From Azospirillum oryzae (GTDB lineage: Bacteria > Pseudomonadota > Alphaproteobacteria > Azospirillales > Azospirillaceae), in the NCBI RefSeq assembly GCF_900177515.1, contig NZ_FXAK01000003.1, positions 1-61,558 of the forward strand: a DNA stretch of 61,558 bases, written 5' to 3'. Positions 24,484-32,863 of this stretch are shown piece after piece. The notes below the pieces were generated by a model. The model saw only the letters and a program-made list of their open reading frames with translations, did not search any database and had not been told where the DNA came from. A program made the position numbers and the translations under genes. Each line of letters begins with the position of its first letter. Positions within the stretch are counted from its first letter, which is position 1.

Positions 24484-24843
24484 GCCGATGGCGGGCGTTA
24501 TTCCGGACTCTCGCACTTGCACAATGAAGGCTTGGCAACGGCCAAGTTCGTCAGCGACCCAAGCGCGATAGTCCGGTGTGCCCGGTGCCGGCGGCGGTTC
24601 GGGTTGCACAAAGCACCCAAGACGCCGGCACCGGGTGCAACGCATGCGGCGCGCAACATTGAGCAAACTGGTTCCTGGTCCGACCTTGGAAATCAGCGCG
24701 TCGACGCGCAGCGTCGAACGGTTGGCGCAGCGCGGGTTTCCGATACACCAGACCTCAAGGTTCCTGATTCCACGCTCGCGGCACCAGTCCAGCGAGTAGT
24801 GTCCATAGGCCGTCGCGAAGGTCGGTTTGTTGCTCTCGGGCAT
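24397..24843 (-). CDS. Zinc-ribbon-like hypothetical protein
   Basis: 148-residue protein. Two Cys pairs, 'CIGNPRCANRS' and 'RMRCTRCRRLGC', suggest a zinc ribbon. The C-terminal third is basic and Gln-rich. Before the transposon insertion it would have started about 20 bases after the stop of the broken gene whose 5' part is at 32375-32856, so it was probably the last gene of that transglycosylase operon. After insertion it has lost that promoter. Function unknown. Confidence 0.6.
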   Translation of the reverse strand: MPESNKPTFATAYGHYSLDWCRERGIRNLEVWCIGNPRCANRSTLRVDALISKVGPGTSLLNVARRMRCTRCRRLGCFVQPEPPPAPGTPDYRAWVADELGRCQAFIVQVRESGITPAIGLEGAGQDPVDGADPQRRRQKQQDRPQLR

Positions 24844-24862
24844 AAGAACGAATATAGAACAT

Positions 24863-24913
24863 CTAACCGTCTGGATCTAGCGCCGGCGCGAAGTCGCCGG
24901 CCGCCGCCTCCCA
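24863..24913 (-). pseudogene. Severed 3' end of the gene at 32323-32856
   Basis: When bases 24914-32374 and one TCCCA copy are removed, the reading frame from the 32856 start continues here as 'VVAVWE-AAAGDFAPALDPDG' and stops at 24863. This is the original C-terminus separated by the transposon. Confidence 0.85.
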
Positions 24914-24969
24914 GGGGTCACTACACGAAAGTGCGCAGATTGTCCGGGATCTGAGGACACGGTGAGAAC
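24914..24969 (+). repeat. Left terminal inverted repeat of the transposon
   Basis: 56-bp end starting GGGGTCACTACACGAAAG and ending GGTGAGAAC. The first 38 bp would be the usual Tn3-family TIR. Paired with the right end. Confidence 0.88.
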
Positions 24970-25205
24970 GCAGGCGCACCCGCACTGACCGAGGTTTGCT
25001 TTGCCGGGTCCAGCCCGGTCAAGCCGATTTTCAACCTCCGGGGGCTGGCTGCGAGGCGGCCACCCACAAGATGTTGACTGGAAGCGGCCCAACGGCTGCC
25101 GCATAATTTCCACCGCCGCGCGAAGGTGCGGCGGATCAAGGGCTTGACCGGGTACAACCGGGGCGGCGAACAGCGATTATGGAACATGGACTTATACAAC
25201 CGCGC
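24970..25205. other. Left subterminal region of the transposon
   Basis: No gene seen. A few short GGGTCCAGCCCGG-type dyads are present; a res site could hide here but cannot be recognised without a resolvase. Confidence 0.35.
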
Positions 25206-25397
25206 TCAGCGCCGGTCGCCGTCCGCCCCCCGCCGCGCCGCCCACCACGCCCGCAACTCCCGCAGCCGCCGCCGCGCCGCCGCCGCCTCGCTGTCATGGC
25301 GCGCCAAGCGCGCGTAGGCGTCCGCTACCGCCTCGGCAGCCCGCCGCACCCGCTCCTGCGCCGCCCGGAGCGGCTCGTCGTCAGAGGAGTTGTCCAT
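25206..25397 (-). CDS. Small coiled-coil hypothetical protein
   Basis: 63-residue Ala/Arg-rich helical protein ('AAQERVRRAAEAVADAYARL') with heptad character. Weak RBS. It resembles in style the small helical protein at 30273-30461 in the same transposon. Could be a passenger gene; function unknown. Confidence 0.45.
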   Translation of the reverse strand: MDNSSDDEPLRAAQERVRRAAEAVADAYARLARHDSEAAAARRRLRELRAWWAARRGADGDRR

Positions 25398-25498
25398 TCT
25401 ACCGTAACAGGTCAGGCGATGCCCCGTTGCGCACGCCGGCACCCCGCAGAGGGCGCCCCCGGTCGCAAGGGCCAGTTCCCCGCTCAGGAGGCCGGCCC

Positions 25499-26342
25499 GG
25501 TTCTGTTGCAGCGTTTTCGACGGGCCAGATATCGGGTAAAACGCGGCGCTTTTCGGCGGCTTGGGTGACAGGGTGATGAAGTCCAAGAAGAACCCATTCA
25601 AGGGTCGGCAGTTCACGGCCGCGGTGATCTTGTGGGCGGTGCGCTGGTACCTGCAGTTCCCGATCAGCTACCGCGACCTGGAACGGATGCTGGCCGACCG
25701 CGGCGTGGCGGTCGATCACACGACGCTCTTCCGCTGGATTCAGGCCTACGCCCCGGAGTTGGACAAGCGGCTGCTACCGCATCTGCGCACGACGACCGGC
25801 TCCTGGCGGGTCGATGAGACGTACCTCAAGGTGAAGGGTCGGTGGGTGTACCTGTACCGCGCCGTCGATGCACGTGGGCAGAACATCGATTTCCTGCTCA
25901 GCGCCAAGCGCGACGCCGCGACCGCCCGGCGCTTCTTCCGCAAGGCGCTGAAGCAAGCGCACACTGTGAACCCGCGCACCCTCACCGTGGACAAGAACGC
26001 GGCTTACCCGAGTGCGACCAAGACGATGAAGAAGGCCGGCGAGCTGTGGCGCTTCGCCAAGCTACGCCAAGTGAAATACCTGAACAATATCGTTGAACAG
26101 GACCACCGGCGGATCAAACGGCTGGTGCGGCCAGGGCTCGGGTTCAAAAGCTTCCAGACCGCACGCCGGACGATCGCCGGCTACGAGATTCTGGCCATGG
26201 TGCGCAAAGGGCAGGTTGCCGCCATCCCCGTCAACGACATGCCGGCCCACGCGACCTTCATCGTCGGCCTGTTCGGGATCGCCACATGACAGTGCTGATG
26301 CCGCGGTTCTCCGCGACCAACGTCAGACTTTGCAACAGAACC
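25499..26342 (+). mobile_element. IS6-family insertion sequence
   Basis: 844-bp element with inverted ends GGTTCTGTTGCA at both tips and an IS6-type transposase. The 8-bp flanks (gccggccc, cccggatg) do not match, so it is not a simple insertion with target duplication. IS6 elements often lose duplications by recombination or fusion, and it may have taken part in assembling or deleting parts of the surrounding transposon. Confidence 0.9.
25576..26289 (+). CDS. IS6-family DDE transposase
   Basis: 237-residue transposase with the DDE triad in 'WRVDETYLKV', 'LTVDKNAAYP' and 'NIVEQDHRRIK', the last being highly typical of IS6/IS26 enzymes, and the N-terminal 'ISYRDLERMLADRGV' HTH region. Length is usual. 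A TTG 15 bases upstream is an alternative start. It looks intact and could be active. Confidence 0.93.
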   Translation: MKSKKNPFKGRQFTAAVILWAVRWYLQFPISYRDLERMLADRGVAVDHTTLFRWIQAYAPELDKRLLPHLRTTTGSWRVDETYLKVKGRWVYLYRAVDARGQNIDFLLSAKRDAATARRFFRKALKQAHTVNPRTLTVDKNAAYPSATKTMKKAGELWRFAKLRQVKYLNNIVEQDHRRIKRLVRPGLGFKSFQTARRTIAGYEILAMVRKGQVAAIPVNDMPAHATFIVGLFGIAT

Positions 26343-26354
26343 CCCGGATGTGCT

Positions 26355-26463
26355 TCTACGGCGACCTGATCTCGGGCGACGCCTGGAAGCGTGGTCGCAC
26401 CGACGATCAGGCACTCAACGCCGACGGTTGACTCAACCGGCTGGCCGAGTTCATGGAGGTGTA
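26355..26463 (+). pseudogene. Gene remnant (copy 1)
   Basis: Translates 'GDAWKRGRTDDQALNADG', stop, 'LNRLAEFMEV', stop. It is homologous to the remnant ending at 27281 ('DDRRYGRTEDDALNAAG.LIRLVELIEV'). The in-frame stop and the IS6 end just upstream show it is a broken fragment. Parent family not recognised. Confidence 0.45.
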
Positions 26464-26484
26464 AGGGACCTTTCCATGTGGCCT

Positions 26485-27003
26485 TCACGCCTCGTCGTAT
26501 CTTGGTTCCCGCGTCTGCCCCTCACGATCACCGGCCTTCTCTGGCTGGGAGCGCTTCGCTCCGTTTCCGGTTGGCTCATTGACTTGGCCAATCGACGGCA
26601 CTTCCGGCGGCTGCGGGGCCTGCTTATTGACCTCACCAGACACAGATTGGTCTTCGGTTGGCTTGTCGGTCCTCGTGGTCTCTCCCGTTGAGGCGATGCC
26701 GACTCCAACATGCGATGCTGCCCTTTGTCGCTTTTGCCGACGTAAACCCGCTTCTTGCGCGCCAGGAGAGCGACTCTGGCACAGTAGCTTCCAAACATCA
26801 CAGCCCAGTGGGCTGAGCTTCCATGTGCCGGGTTGATCGCCCGGGATCACCAATCCTTTATCTCGACAGATCTCGGGGATCCATGCGGGCTCGCCAGTCC
26901 GCAACGCACCGGTTTTCGAGTCTGCAGACATCAGCCATAAAATCAGGTGGCTCGATAACGCAGCTCTGACGGCCGTAACCGTTAGTTTCTCTCCGCTAGG
27001 CAT
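26485..27003 (-). CDS. Hypothetical protein inside the transposon
   Basis: 172-residue protein. The N-terminal 80 residues look folded ('VTAVRAALSSHLILWLM', 'PGTWKLSPLGCDVWKLLC') and may be a small winged-helix-like domain; the remainder is Gln/Pro/Glu-rich and probably disordered. AGGAG seven bases before the ATG supports it as a real gene. Not recognised. It lies between two related gene remnants. Confidence 0.6.
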   Translation of the reverse strand: MPSGEKLTVTAVRAALSSHLILWLMSADSKTGALRTGEPAWIPEICRDKGLVIPGDQPGTWKLSPLGCDVWKLLCQSRSPGAQEAGLRRQKRQRAASHVGVGIASTGETTRTDKPTEDQSVSGEVNKQAPQPPEVPSIGQVNEPTGNGAKRSQPEKAGDREGQTREPRYDEA

Positions 27004-27131
27004 CTTTCCACTCCTGCTCGGTCAATGAGAGCAGGGTCACTCCACCTTGGCAATATCACATCAGCACAGCCGCTGGCCCGTAGCATCCCCGGCTGCGGGC
27101 TATTTCGTGTCCTGAAGGAGGTATCCATGCT

Positions 27132-27281
27132 TTCGCTGCTGCTGCCCCGCTCACCGAGATAGCGGGCGAGGAGATCATCAGGCTGATCGGCGGAGATGAT
27201 CGCAGGTACGGCCGGACCGAGGACGATGCCCTCAACGCTGCCGGCTGTCTCATTCGGCTGGTCGAACTCATAGAGGTGTGA
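27132..27281 (+). pseudogene. Gene remnant (copy 2)
   Basis: Reads 'FAAAAPLTEIAGEEIIRLIG' and on to 'LIRLVELIEV' then stop. No start in this frame. An overlapping 11-residue reading (ATG 27127) has a strong RBS (AAGGAGG) and ends at once, which suggests the original start is out of frame through a small indel. Homologous to the fragment ending at 26463. Confidence 0.45.
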
Positions 27282-27981
27282 TCTGCTTCAAAGCCTAACC
27301 ATTGCAACAGTTGACCTGAAGAAGGAGGGGCTGCCGCCAATCTCGCGCAACAACATCATCCATATTTTTCAGACACTAAATGGATCAGAGCTTAATTATC
27401 TTCAGGAACGTTGCGCGAACAATATACGTATATATGAAGAATCTTTCTCTTGATCGGCGCCAAGCCGTCGCCGACAGATGTACGTTTCCAGAACGCTAGC
27501 CTGTCACATTGCCGCCCGGCACCCGCCCGACGGCATTCTTGTGGCCTGTAGGAGAGAACTCCGGATTGAAGCGGAGGAAACCGTCTATCGGATCCAAAGC
27601 AGACGCCGCACGGAGCAGGACGTGCGGGATCTGGTGCAGGCCCTCCGCCGGCCGCCGCCCGGGACAGCCTCCTAATCAACAGGCGGAAGCGGGGTTCCGG
27701 GAGCAATGGAACAGAAAACCGACATAAGGAAGTTTGGAGCCTCAGGCCAGTTGCTATGGCTCTTCACCAAGGTGGTTTCTGTCAAATGTCTCCCTTACCT
27801 GTGAATCGGCGTGGGGTTCTGACGCCGATTGGCACCGGAGCACGTTGATAACAATGGAAACTAAGCGGGCTCAGCCGCGTGCTGTTTCACATGTTGGCGG
27901 GATGATGGCCACCTTGCGAATACCCGACTATTCGGATTGGGTTATTGACCCGGCACTCGTCCGCCCGCGACACTCCGCCCA
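27282..27981. other. Mostly non-coding transposon interior
   Basis: No firm gene. The one open frame of note is 27478-27675 (65 residues, 'RIEAEETVYRIQSRRRTEQD'), with no good RBS. A few AT-rich stretches (around 27360-27440) may hold promoters for the kinase gene. Confidence 0.4.
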
Positions 27982-29586
27982 TTGGTCGTGTGTGATGTGG
28001 GTGTGCCCGTGGTTGAGGTTTTGCCGGCTGAACCGGCTTCGGAACTCATTTCCGGAGAGCGGCGCTTCCAGTTGCTTGTGGAAAGCGTACGGGATTACGC
28101 CATTTACCTGCTCGATCCGCATGGGATCGTGAGCAGCTGGAACTCCGGCGCGGAGCGGTTCAAGGGCTACAGCGCCGACGAGATCATCGGGCAGTCCTTC
28201 ACCCGTTTCTACAGCGCGGACGACCAGAAGGCCGGGGTGCCGCAACGGGCGCTTGCCACCGCCTTGGCGGAGGGCAAGTTCGAGGCCGAGGGCTGGCGCA
28301 TCCGCAAGGACGGCAGCCGCTTTTGGGCGAGCGTCGTCATCGACCCGATCCGCGACGACAACGGCACGCTGATCGGTTTCGCGAAGATCACCCGCGACAT
28401 CACCGAACGCCGGCGCACCCAAGAGGAACTGGAGGAGGCGCGCCAAGCGCTGTTCCAGGCGCAGAAGATGGAGGCGGTGGGCCAGCTGACCGGCGGTATT
28501 GCGCATGATTTCAACAACCTGTTGCAGGCCATGTCGGGTTGCCTGCAACTGATGGGCCGGCGCGCCGGCCATGTCGCCGGGGTACAGGAGATTCTCGATT
28601 CCGGGCGGCAGGCGGTCGACCGCGGCACCCGCGTGATCCGCCAGCTGATGGCCTTCTCGCGCCACCAGAGCCTGCAGCCCGAAGCATTCGACGTGCGCGA
28701 CCGGCTGCTCGGCATGAGCGCCTTCCTCGAGCGAGCGCTGCGCGCCGATATCCAGCTCGAGTTCGATCTGGAGCCCGGGCTGTGGCCGGTGATGGCCGAC
28801 CCGGTGCAGTTCGAGCTCGCCGTTCTGAACCTCGCCACCAATGCCCGCGACGCCATCGCGGCGGGGGGGCGGGTGGTGGTTGGCGCCAGCAACGCCGAGC
28901 GCACGGGCGGGGACGGTCTGTCCGGCTCCTTCGTCCGGGTGTGGGTGCGGGACAACGGCCACGGTATCGCGCCAGAGGCGCTCGGGCGGGTGTTCGAGCC
29001 CTTCTACACCACCAAAGCGGTCGGCCAGGGCACCGGGCTCGGCCTGTCGCAGGTCTACGGCTTCTGTCGGCAGTCGGGCGGCACGGCTACGGTGGAGAGC
29101 GTGCCGGGCGGCGGCACCACGGTGGCGCTGCTGCTGCCGCGGGCGGAAGCGGTCGTGGCGGACGGGGTCAAGGATCACCCGCCGGTGGTCGCTGAGGGGG
29201 GTGGAGCCCGCATCCTGCTGGTGGAGGACGACCCGATGGTGGCGCCGGTGGTCACGGCGGCGCTGGAGGATCTCGGCTATCAGGTCGACCGCGCCACCAG
29301 CGGTGAGGAGGCGTTGCGACGGCTGGAGGACGGGGAGACGATCGACCTGTTGTTCAGCGACGTGGTGATGCCCGGCACGGTCGACGGGGTTGCGTTGGCA
29401 GGACTGGCGAGGGAGCGTCTCCCCGGCTTGGCGGTGGTGCTCACGACCGGCTACAGCGAGAGCCACGCCGGGCTGAAGGGGATGCCGGTGCTGTCCAAAC
29501 CCTACCGGATCGAGGAGTTGGCGGCGGTCATCCAGCAGGAGCTGGACCGCACCCGCCGGCATGGTCCGGCACGGATGCGGCCGTAA
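27982..29586 (+). CDS. PAS / histidine kinase / receiver hybrid sensor
   Basis: 534-residue soluble hybrid kinase. A PAS domain covers about residues 25-140 ('GIVSSWNSGAERFKGYSADEIIG', 'RKDGSRFWASVV'). Then come the HisKA H-box 'GGIAHDFNNLLQ', the HATPase boxes N ('NLATNARDAI'), G1 ('VRDNGHGI') and G2 ('GQGTGLGLSQVYG'). A C-terminal receiver has the acidic pair 'VEDDP', acceptor Asp in 'LLFSDVVMPG' and Lys in 'VLSKPYR'. All key residues are present. No membrane segment, so it senses a cytoplasmic signal. Start uncertain (TTG 27982 or GTG 28003). Together with the CheC gene it forms a signalling cargo. Confidence 0.92.
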   Translation: MVVCDVGVPVVEVLPAEPASELISGERRFQLLVESVRDYAIYLLDPHGIVSSWNSGAERFKGYSADEIIGQSFTRFYSADDQKAGVPQRALATALAEGKFEAEGWRIRKDGSRFWASVVIDPIRDDNGTLIGFAKITRDITERRRTQEELEEARQALFQAQKMEAVGQLTGGIAHDFNNLLQAMSGCLQLMGRRAGHVAGVQEILDSGRQAVDRGTRVIRQLMAFSRHQSLQPEAFDVRDRLLGMSAFLERALRADIQLEFDLEPGLWPVMADPVQFELAVLNLATNARDAIAAGGRVVVGASNAERTGGDGLSGSFVRVWVRDNGHGIAPEALGRVFEPFYTTKAVGQGTGLGLSQVYGFCRQSGGTATVESVPGGGTTVALLLPRAEAVVADGVKDHPPVVAEGGGARILLVEDDPMVAPVVTAALEDLGYQVDRATSGEEALRRLEDGETIDLLFSDVVMPGTVDGVALAGLARERLPGLAVVLTTGYSESHAGLKGMPVLSKPYRIEELAAVIQQELDRTRRHGPARMRP

Positions 29587-29656
29587 GCCCAGCTGGACTG
29601 CAGGATCGGGGCAATGGATAATGGACTTCAGCGTGGCTGAAGTTAGATAGGCTGAA

Positions 29657-30289
29657 ATGACAGAGTCTAAGATCAGTGGCCTTGCTCACGACGCTTTGAC
29701 CGAGGTGATCAACATCGCCATGGGCAATGCCGCCACACGGCTCAGCAAGATGCTGAAGGATGAGGTCATCCTATCGGTTCCCCAGGTCATGGTCGTCACC
29801 CGCGAAGCCGCCGTCATACGTCTTCCCGGTATGGGCGTCGTTCCGCTGGTGGCCGTCCGCGAGCGGTTCACGGGCGAGTTTTCCGGCTGCGCCTTGCTGA
29901 TCTTTCCCGAAGCGAACAGCTTCGAGCTTGTCCGGGCGGCCCTTCCCGAAGACTGCGACGCGGCCGACATCCCCGCGTTCCGGTATGAGGCTCTCAACGA
30001 AATCGGCAACGTCATCCTGAACGGGGCGCTGTCTTCGATCGCCAACAGCCTGCACCGGAGCTTCCTGATCTCTTTGCCGGAGCAGCTGAACGGAAACGGC
30101 CGCGAGATTCTGTTCGGAGGAGAGGGCTGTTCGCCCCACGAATTCATCCTCTTCGTCCAGGTCGATTTCGTAGTGAACGCTCAAAGCGTCAGCGGATACG
30201 TCCTGCTGACGCTCGACCTGCCGCAATTGGATGAGTTGAAGGCCATCCTCGACCAGTTGATCGAAACGGTCATCAAGGCGGCATCGTAA
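29657..30289 (+). CDS. cheC: CheC-family phosphatase-like protein
   Basis: 210-residue protein with two copies of the CheC/CheX/FliY phosphatase signature D/S-x3-E-x2-N: 'DALTEVIN' near residue 12 and 'EALNEIGN' near residue 114. CheC proteins dephosphorylate CheY-P. It is downstream of the hybrid kinase by 70 bases. No CheY or CheD lies in the window, so it may act on the kinase's receiver or on chromosomal partners. The ATG has weak upstream purines only. Confidence 0.9.
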   Translation: MTESKISGLAHDALTEVINIAMGNAATRLSKMLKDEVILSVPQVMVVTREAAVIRLPGMGVVPLVAVRERFTGEFSGCALLIFPEANSFELVRAALPEDCDAADIPAFRYEALNEIGNVILNGALSSIANSLHRSFLISLPEQLNGNGREILFGGEGCSPHEFILFVQVDFVVNAQSVSGYVLLTLDLPQLDELKAILDQLIETVIKAAS

Positions 30290-30461
30290 GCAGGCCGCGG
30301 TCTGGGTCATGGGGCTTCCCCTTCATTCGGCGGCGAGACGCATTCAACGTCTCATCGGCAGAGCGCAAGCGTCGGTCGGCTTGGTCCAGAAGGCATCGCC
30401 TTCGTTCCAGCACCTCGCAGACCTTTGCTCGCAAAGCCGCGATCCGCTCCAGGAAATCCAT
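30273..30461 (-). CDS. Small coiled-coil hypothetical protein
   Basis: 62-residue helical, Arg/Leu-rich protein ('MDFLERIAALRAKVCEVLER'). GGAGG four to five bases before the ATG supports it. Its 3' end overlaps the cheC 3' end, convergent. Function unknown. Confidence 0.45.
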   Translation of the reverse strand: MDFLERIAALRAKVCEVLERRRCLLDQADRRLRSADETLNASRRRMKGKPHDPDRGLLTMPP

Positions 30462-30594
30462 TCCACCTCCAACAGGCAGTTCTGACAACCTGCCTCAACA
30501 GCGTAGGTGCGGAGCGGGGACCGACTCTCTGGACAGTGATGGGCGTGGTGGCTGATAGCGCTGCCGCGTGGACGTTGTTGCGACCGGTTAGAAG

Positions 30595-32240
30595 TGTCAG
30601 TGGTTGGCGCAAAGTAGGAATGTCAGAGAGGTGGCTTCAGCTTGGCGGTATTGCCGGCCTTTTTCGGCATATCTGGCATGGATGCTTTCGGGTTCGGCTC
30701 GGCGGCGCGGTCAAGCCCCGGAGCCGCTGTGCGGTGCGCCGCAGGCGCAGGGCTTGACGGCGGCGACGATCGCCGAGCCATCATCCTGCTGCCAGACATG
30801 CCGGCCGCACCGGGGCTTTGCGGATAGGGCAAATGCCTGCGGTCAATCAGCCGCGCAGACGCCATCGGGAAGCCCGCTGTCCCGCTTGCGCCGGCCTGTT
30901 TTGCGGTAGCCGTTCTTCTCGCTGTTGGTCTTCACCCGCGGTGGCGGCCGGCTCTCCTGCATCTCTTTCACCTGGGCCAGCACCGCACTCAGCCGCTTGT
31001 TCTCCACGATGTCAGCCTGGCTGACCCGCTGATCCTTGTCGAAGGCCCGGTAAGGCAGTGCCACACCCTTCCAGCGCACCTCCAGACGGCCATCGGCGAA
31101 GGCGTAGGTGTCGACATACTGGCCAACCAGCCCCCGCGTCAGCTCGGTTTCCTCCAGCATGATCAGCTTGCGTTCGTAGGACAGCGTCAACTGCTGCCCG
31201 ACATGGCGCTGTTCGCGCCAGCACAGAACCTGGCGCAGCCGATCCGGCGCCATGGTCAGCGGCCGGTGCAGATCGTCCGGCCGGGCAGGGGGCAGGGCAA
31301 AGCGGGCGTTGAAGCGGTCGACGAAGCCGGGCAGGAAGGCGTTGCCCGCCTCAATGCCGGTGACGCCAGCCAGCCGCAACTCCTTCACCAGCCGGTCCTG
31401 CAGCGTCCGGTTCACCCGCTCGACCCGCCCCTTGGCCTGGCTGGAGTTGGCACACAGGATCTCGATGTTCAGTTCCGCCAAGGCCCGGCCGAACTGCGTC
31501 ATGCCCTGGCCGCCCTTCGCCTCGCGCTGCGAGACCCGGAACACCGAGTATTTGTCCGAGTAGAAGGCCAGCGGCCGGCCATGGGCGTTCAGATAGCCTT
31601 CCAGCGCCTCGAAGTAGGAAAAGGCGCTCTCCGAGACGGCGAAACGAAGCTGCATCAGCCGGCCCGTCGCATCGTCGATGAACACCAGAAGCGTGCAGGG
31701 TTCGGCGCGATCCTCGAACCAGCGGTGCTCGCTGCCGTCGATCTGGATCAACTCGCCGAACCGCTCACGGCGCAGCCGGGGAGGGTGAAACTGCCGGCGC
31801 TGCCGGCGCGACAGCCACAAACCAGCCGCCGCCATCCACTGGCGCAACGTCTCGCGCGAGACCGTCAGCCCATGCCTGTCCCGCAGCATCTCCGCCGCCA
31901 AGGTCGGGCCGAAATCGCCATACCGGCTGCGAACCAACTCCAGCGCCTGCTCCCGCACATCATCGCCAAGCCGCCGGTTCGACGGAAGGCCGCGACCTCG
32001 GTGAACCAGAGCACCGCCGCCACCCGCCTTGTAGCGCGCCAGAAGCCGCCACACCTGCCGCTCGCTCAAACCCAGAACCGACGCCGCCGATCCGATCCCG
32101 CGGCGACCGCTCAGCACCTCGCCGAGAACCTCGACACGTTGCAAGTCCCGTTCGCTCATCGTGATCCAGCCCATCGCCAGCCTCCCAGCCGTCGAAAACA
32201 CGACGGAAGACTGACACTTCTATGTTGCGTCGGACTGACA
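30595..32240 (-). mobile_element. ISNCY-type insertion sequence
   Basis: 1646-bp element delimited by related ends TGTCAGT...GCGCAA..TAG.A.TGTCAG at 30595 and, inverted, at 32240. It holds one long transposase gene and about 240 bp of non-coding sequence with a TCAAGCCC / GGGCTTGA dyad. No clear target duplication. It sits close to the right end of the Tn3-type element, where it may have replaced or removed earlier content. Confidence 0.75.
30843..32159 (-). CDS. ISNCY-family DDE transposase
   Basis: 438-residue transposase. Two N-terminal helix-turn-helix units ('AASVLGLSERQVWRLLARYK') are followed by an rve-type DDE core with 'LIQIDGSEHRWFED', 'AFYSDKYSVF' and 'KGRVERVNRTLQD', typical of ISNCY/IS1202-group enzymes. 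A longer reading starts at 32201; I chose the ATG before 'SERDLQ' by similarity to usual family starts. It looks intact. Confidence 0.88.
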   Translation of the reverse strand: MSERDLQRVEVLGEVLSGRRGIGSAASVLGLSERQVWRLLARYKAGGGGALVHRGRGLPSNRRLGDDVREQALELVRSRYGDFGPTLAAEMLRDRHGLTVSRETLRQWMAAAGLWLSRRQRRQFHPPRLRRERFGELIQIDGSEHRWFEDRAEPCTLLVFIDDATGRLMQLRFAVSESAFSYFEALEGYLNAHGRPLAFYSDKYSVFRVSQREAKGGQGMTQFGRALAELNIEILCANSSQAKGRVERVNRTLQDRLVKELRLAGVTGIEAGNAFLPGFVDRFNARFALPPARPDDLHRPLTMAPDRLRQVLCWREQRHVGQQLTLSYERKLIMLEETELTRGLVGQYVDTYAFADGRLEVRWKGVALPYRAFDKDQRVSQADIVENKRLSAVLAQVKEMQESRPPPRVKTNSEKNGYRKTGRRKRDSGLPDGVCAAD

Positions 32241-32318
32241 TTTTGACATTGCGCCTACAGACGTAAAACAGAGACCGGGCGTTATGACAAGCCGGCCCTG
32301 TGGGATAGCGAAATCCAT

Positions 32319-32374
32319 GTTCTCACCGTGTTCCCACATCCCGGACAATCTGCGCACTTTCGTGTCGTGACCCC
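32319..32374 (-). repeat. Right terminal inverted repeat of the transposon
   Basis: Inverted copy of the left end with four mismatches. Its outer tip ...GTGACCCC borders the TCCCA duplication. It now supplies the last codons of the interrupted gene. Confidence 0.88.
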
Positions 32375-32856
32375 TCCCATACCGCAACAACCCGCTCGGA
32401 CGTGAACCGTAGCCTCTGGCGGGCTATGGTTGCCGCTTCCTGGATCGTGAGCGCGCGGATCGTGATCCGCTCCGTTCTATCCAGCCGCCGAAGGATGGCG
32501 TGATAGTCGACCTCCGCGGCTGTCCTTCGCGCGGCCGCCGCGGCGGCGCGCGCCTCAGCCCTGACCGTAGCGGGTGACTTCCACACCAGCGCCTGGGCGA
32601 TCAGCGCGGCGCCGGCCGGCGAGAGTGCCCACCCTGCTCCGCCACGGGGGCCGGGCGCCTCGATGGCGAGGCCGCTGGCAATCCACCTTGCGGCCATCTT
32701 GCGAACGAGGGTCTGTGACTGCGGGGTGCGCTGGTCCAGGGTGGGCAGCTGGGCGGCGATGTCGGCCGCCGACGGGCGAACACCGGCTTCTCGGCCAAGG
32801 TACCGTTCCAGTTCGACGCCGCTCAGGTAGTCGACCCTGGTGAGACGCTTCGGCAT
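32323..32856 (-). CDS. Hypothetical protein, 3' end replaced by the transposon TIR
   Basis: 177-residue reading. The N-terminal 160 residues are original; the last 17 ('SRHESAQIVRDVGTR' and flanking) are encoded by the transposon end. The undisturbed gene would have been 175 residues. The protein is Ala/Arg-rich and helical with a possible winged-helix-like repeat ('TLDQRTPQSQTLVRKMAARW' and 'ALSPAGAALIAQALV'). It follows the transglycosylase gene by seven bases. The changed tail may leave it functional. Family not recognised. Confidence 0.7.
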   Translation of the reverse strand: MPKRLTRVDYLSGVELERYLGREAGVRPSAADIAAQLPTLDQRTPQSQTLVRKMAARWIASGLAIEAPGPRGGAGWALSPAGAALIAQALVWKSPATVRAEARAAAAAARRTAAEVDYHAILRRLDRTERITIRALTIQEAATIARQRLRFTSERVVAVWEGSRHESAQIVRDVGTR

Positions 32857-32863
32857 GCGGTCC

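Larger units (their letters stand above)
24914..32374. mobile_element. Tn3-family-type transposon lacking its own transposase
   Basis: 7461-bp element bounded by 56-bp inverted ends (24914-24969 and 32319-32374) that match at 52 of 56 positions with no gaps. They begin GGGGTCAC at both outer tips, as Tn3-family ends do. The flanks are a perfect 5-bp duplication, TCCCA (24909-24913 and 32375-32379), the Tn3-family target length. Inside are a small coiled-coil gene, an IS6 element, unknown genes, a hybrid kinase, a CheC protein and an ISNCY-type element. I see no tnpA or tnpR, so it would need a helper in trans. Confidence 0.88.

Noticed and set aside
25499..26342. 8-bp target duplication for the IS6 element
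   Set aside because: Flanks gccggccc and cccggatg do not match.
27928..29562. 544-residue - strand frame opposite the hybrid kinase
   Set aside because: The + strand has complete PAS, HisKA, HATPase and receiver motifs; the - strand reading is Arg/His/Gln-rich noise.
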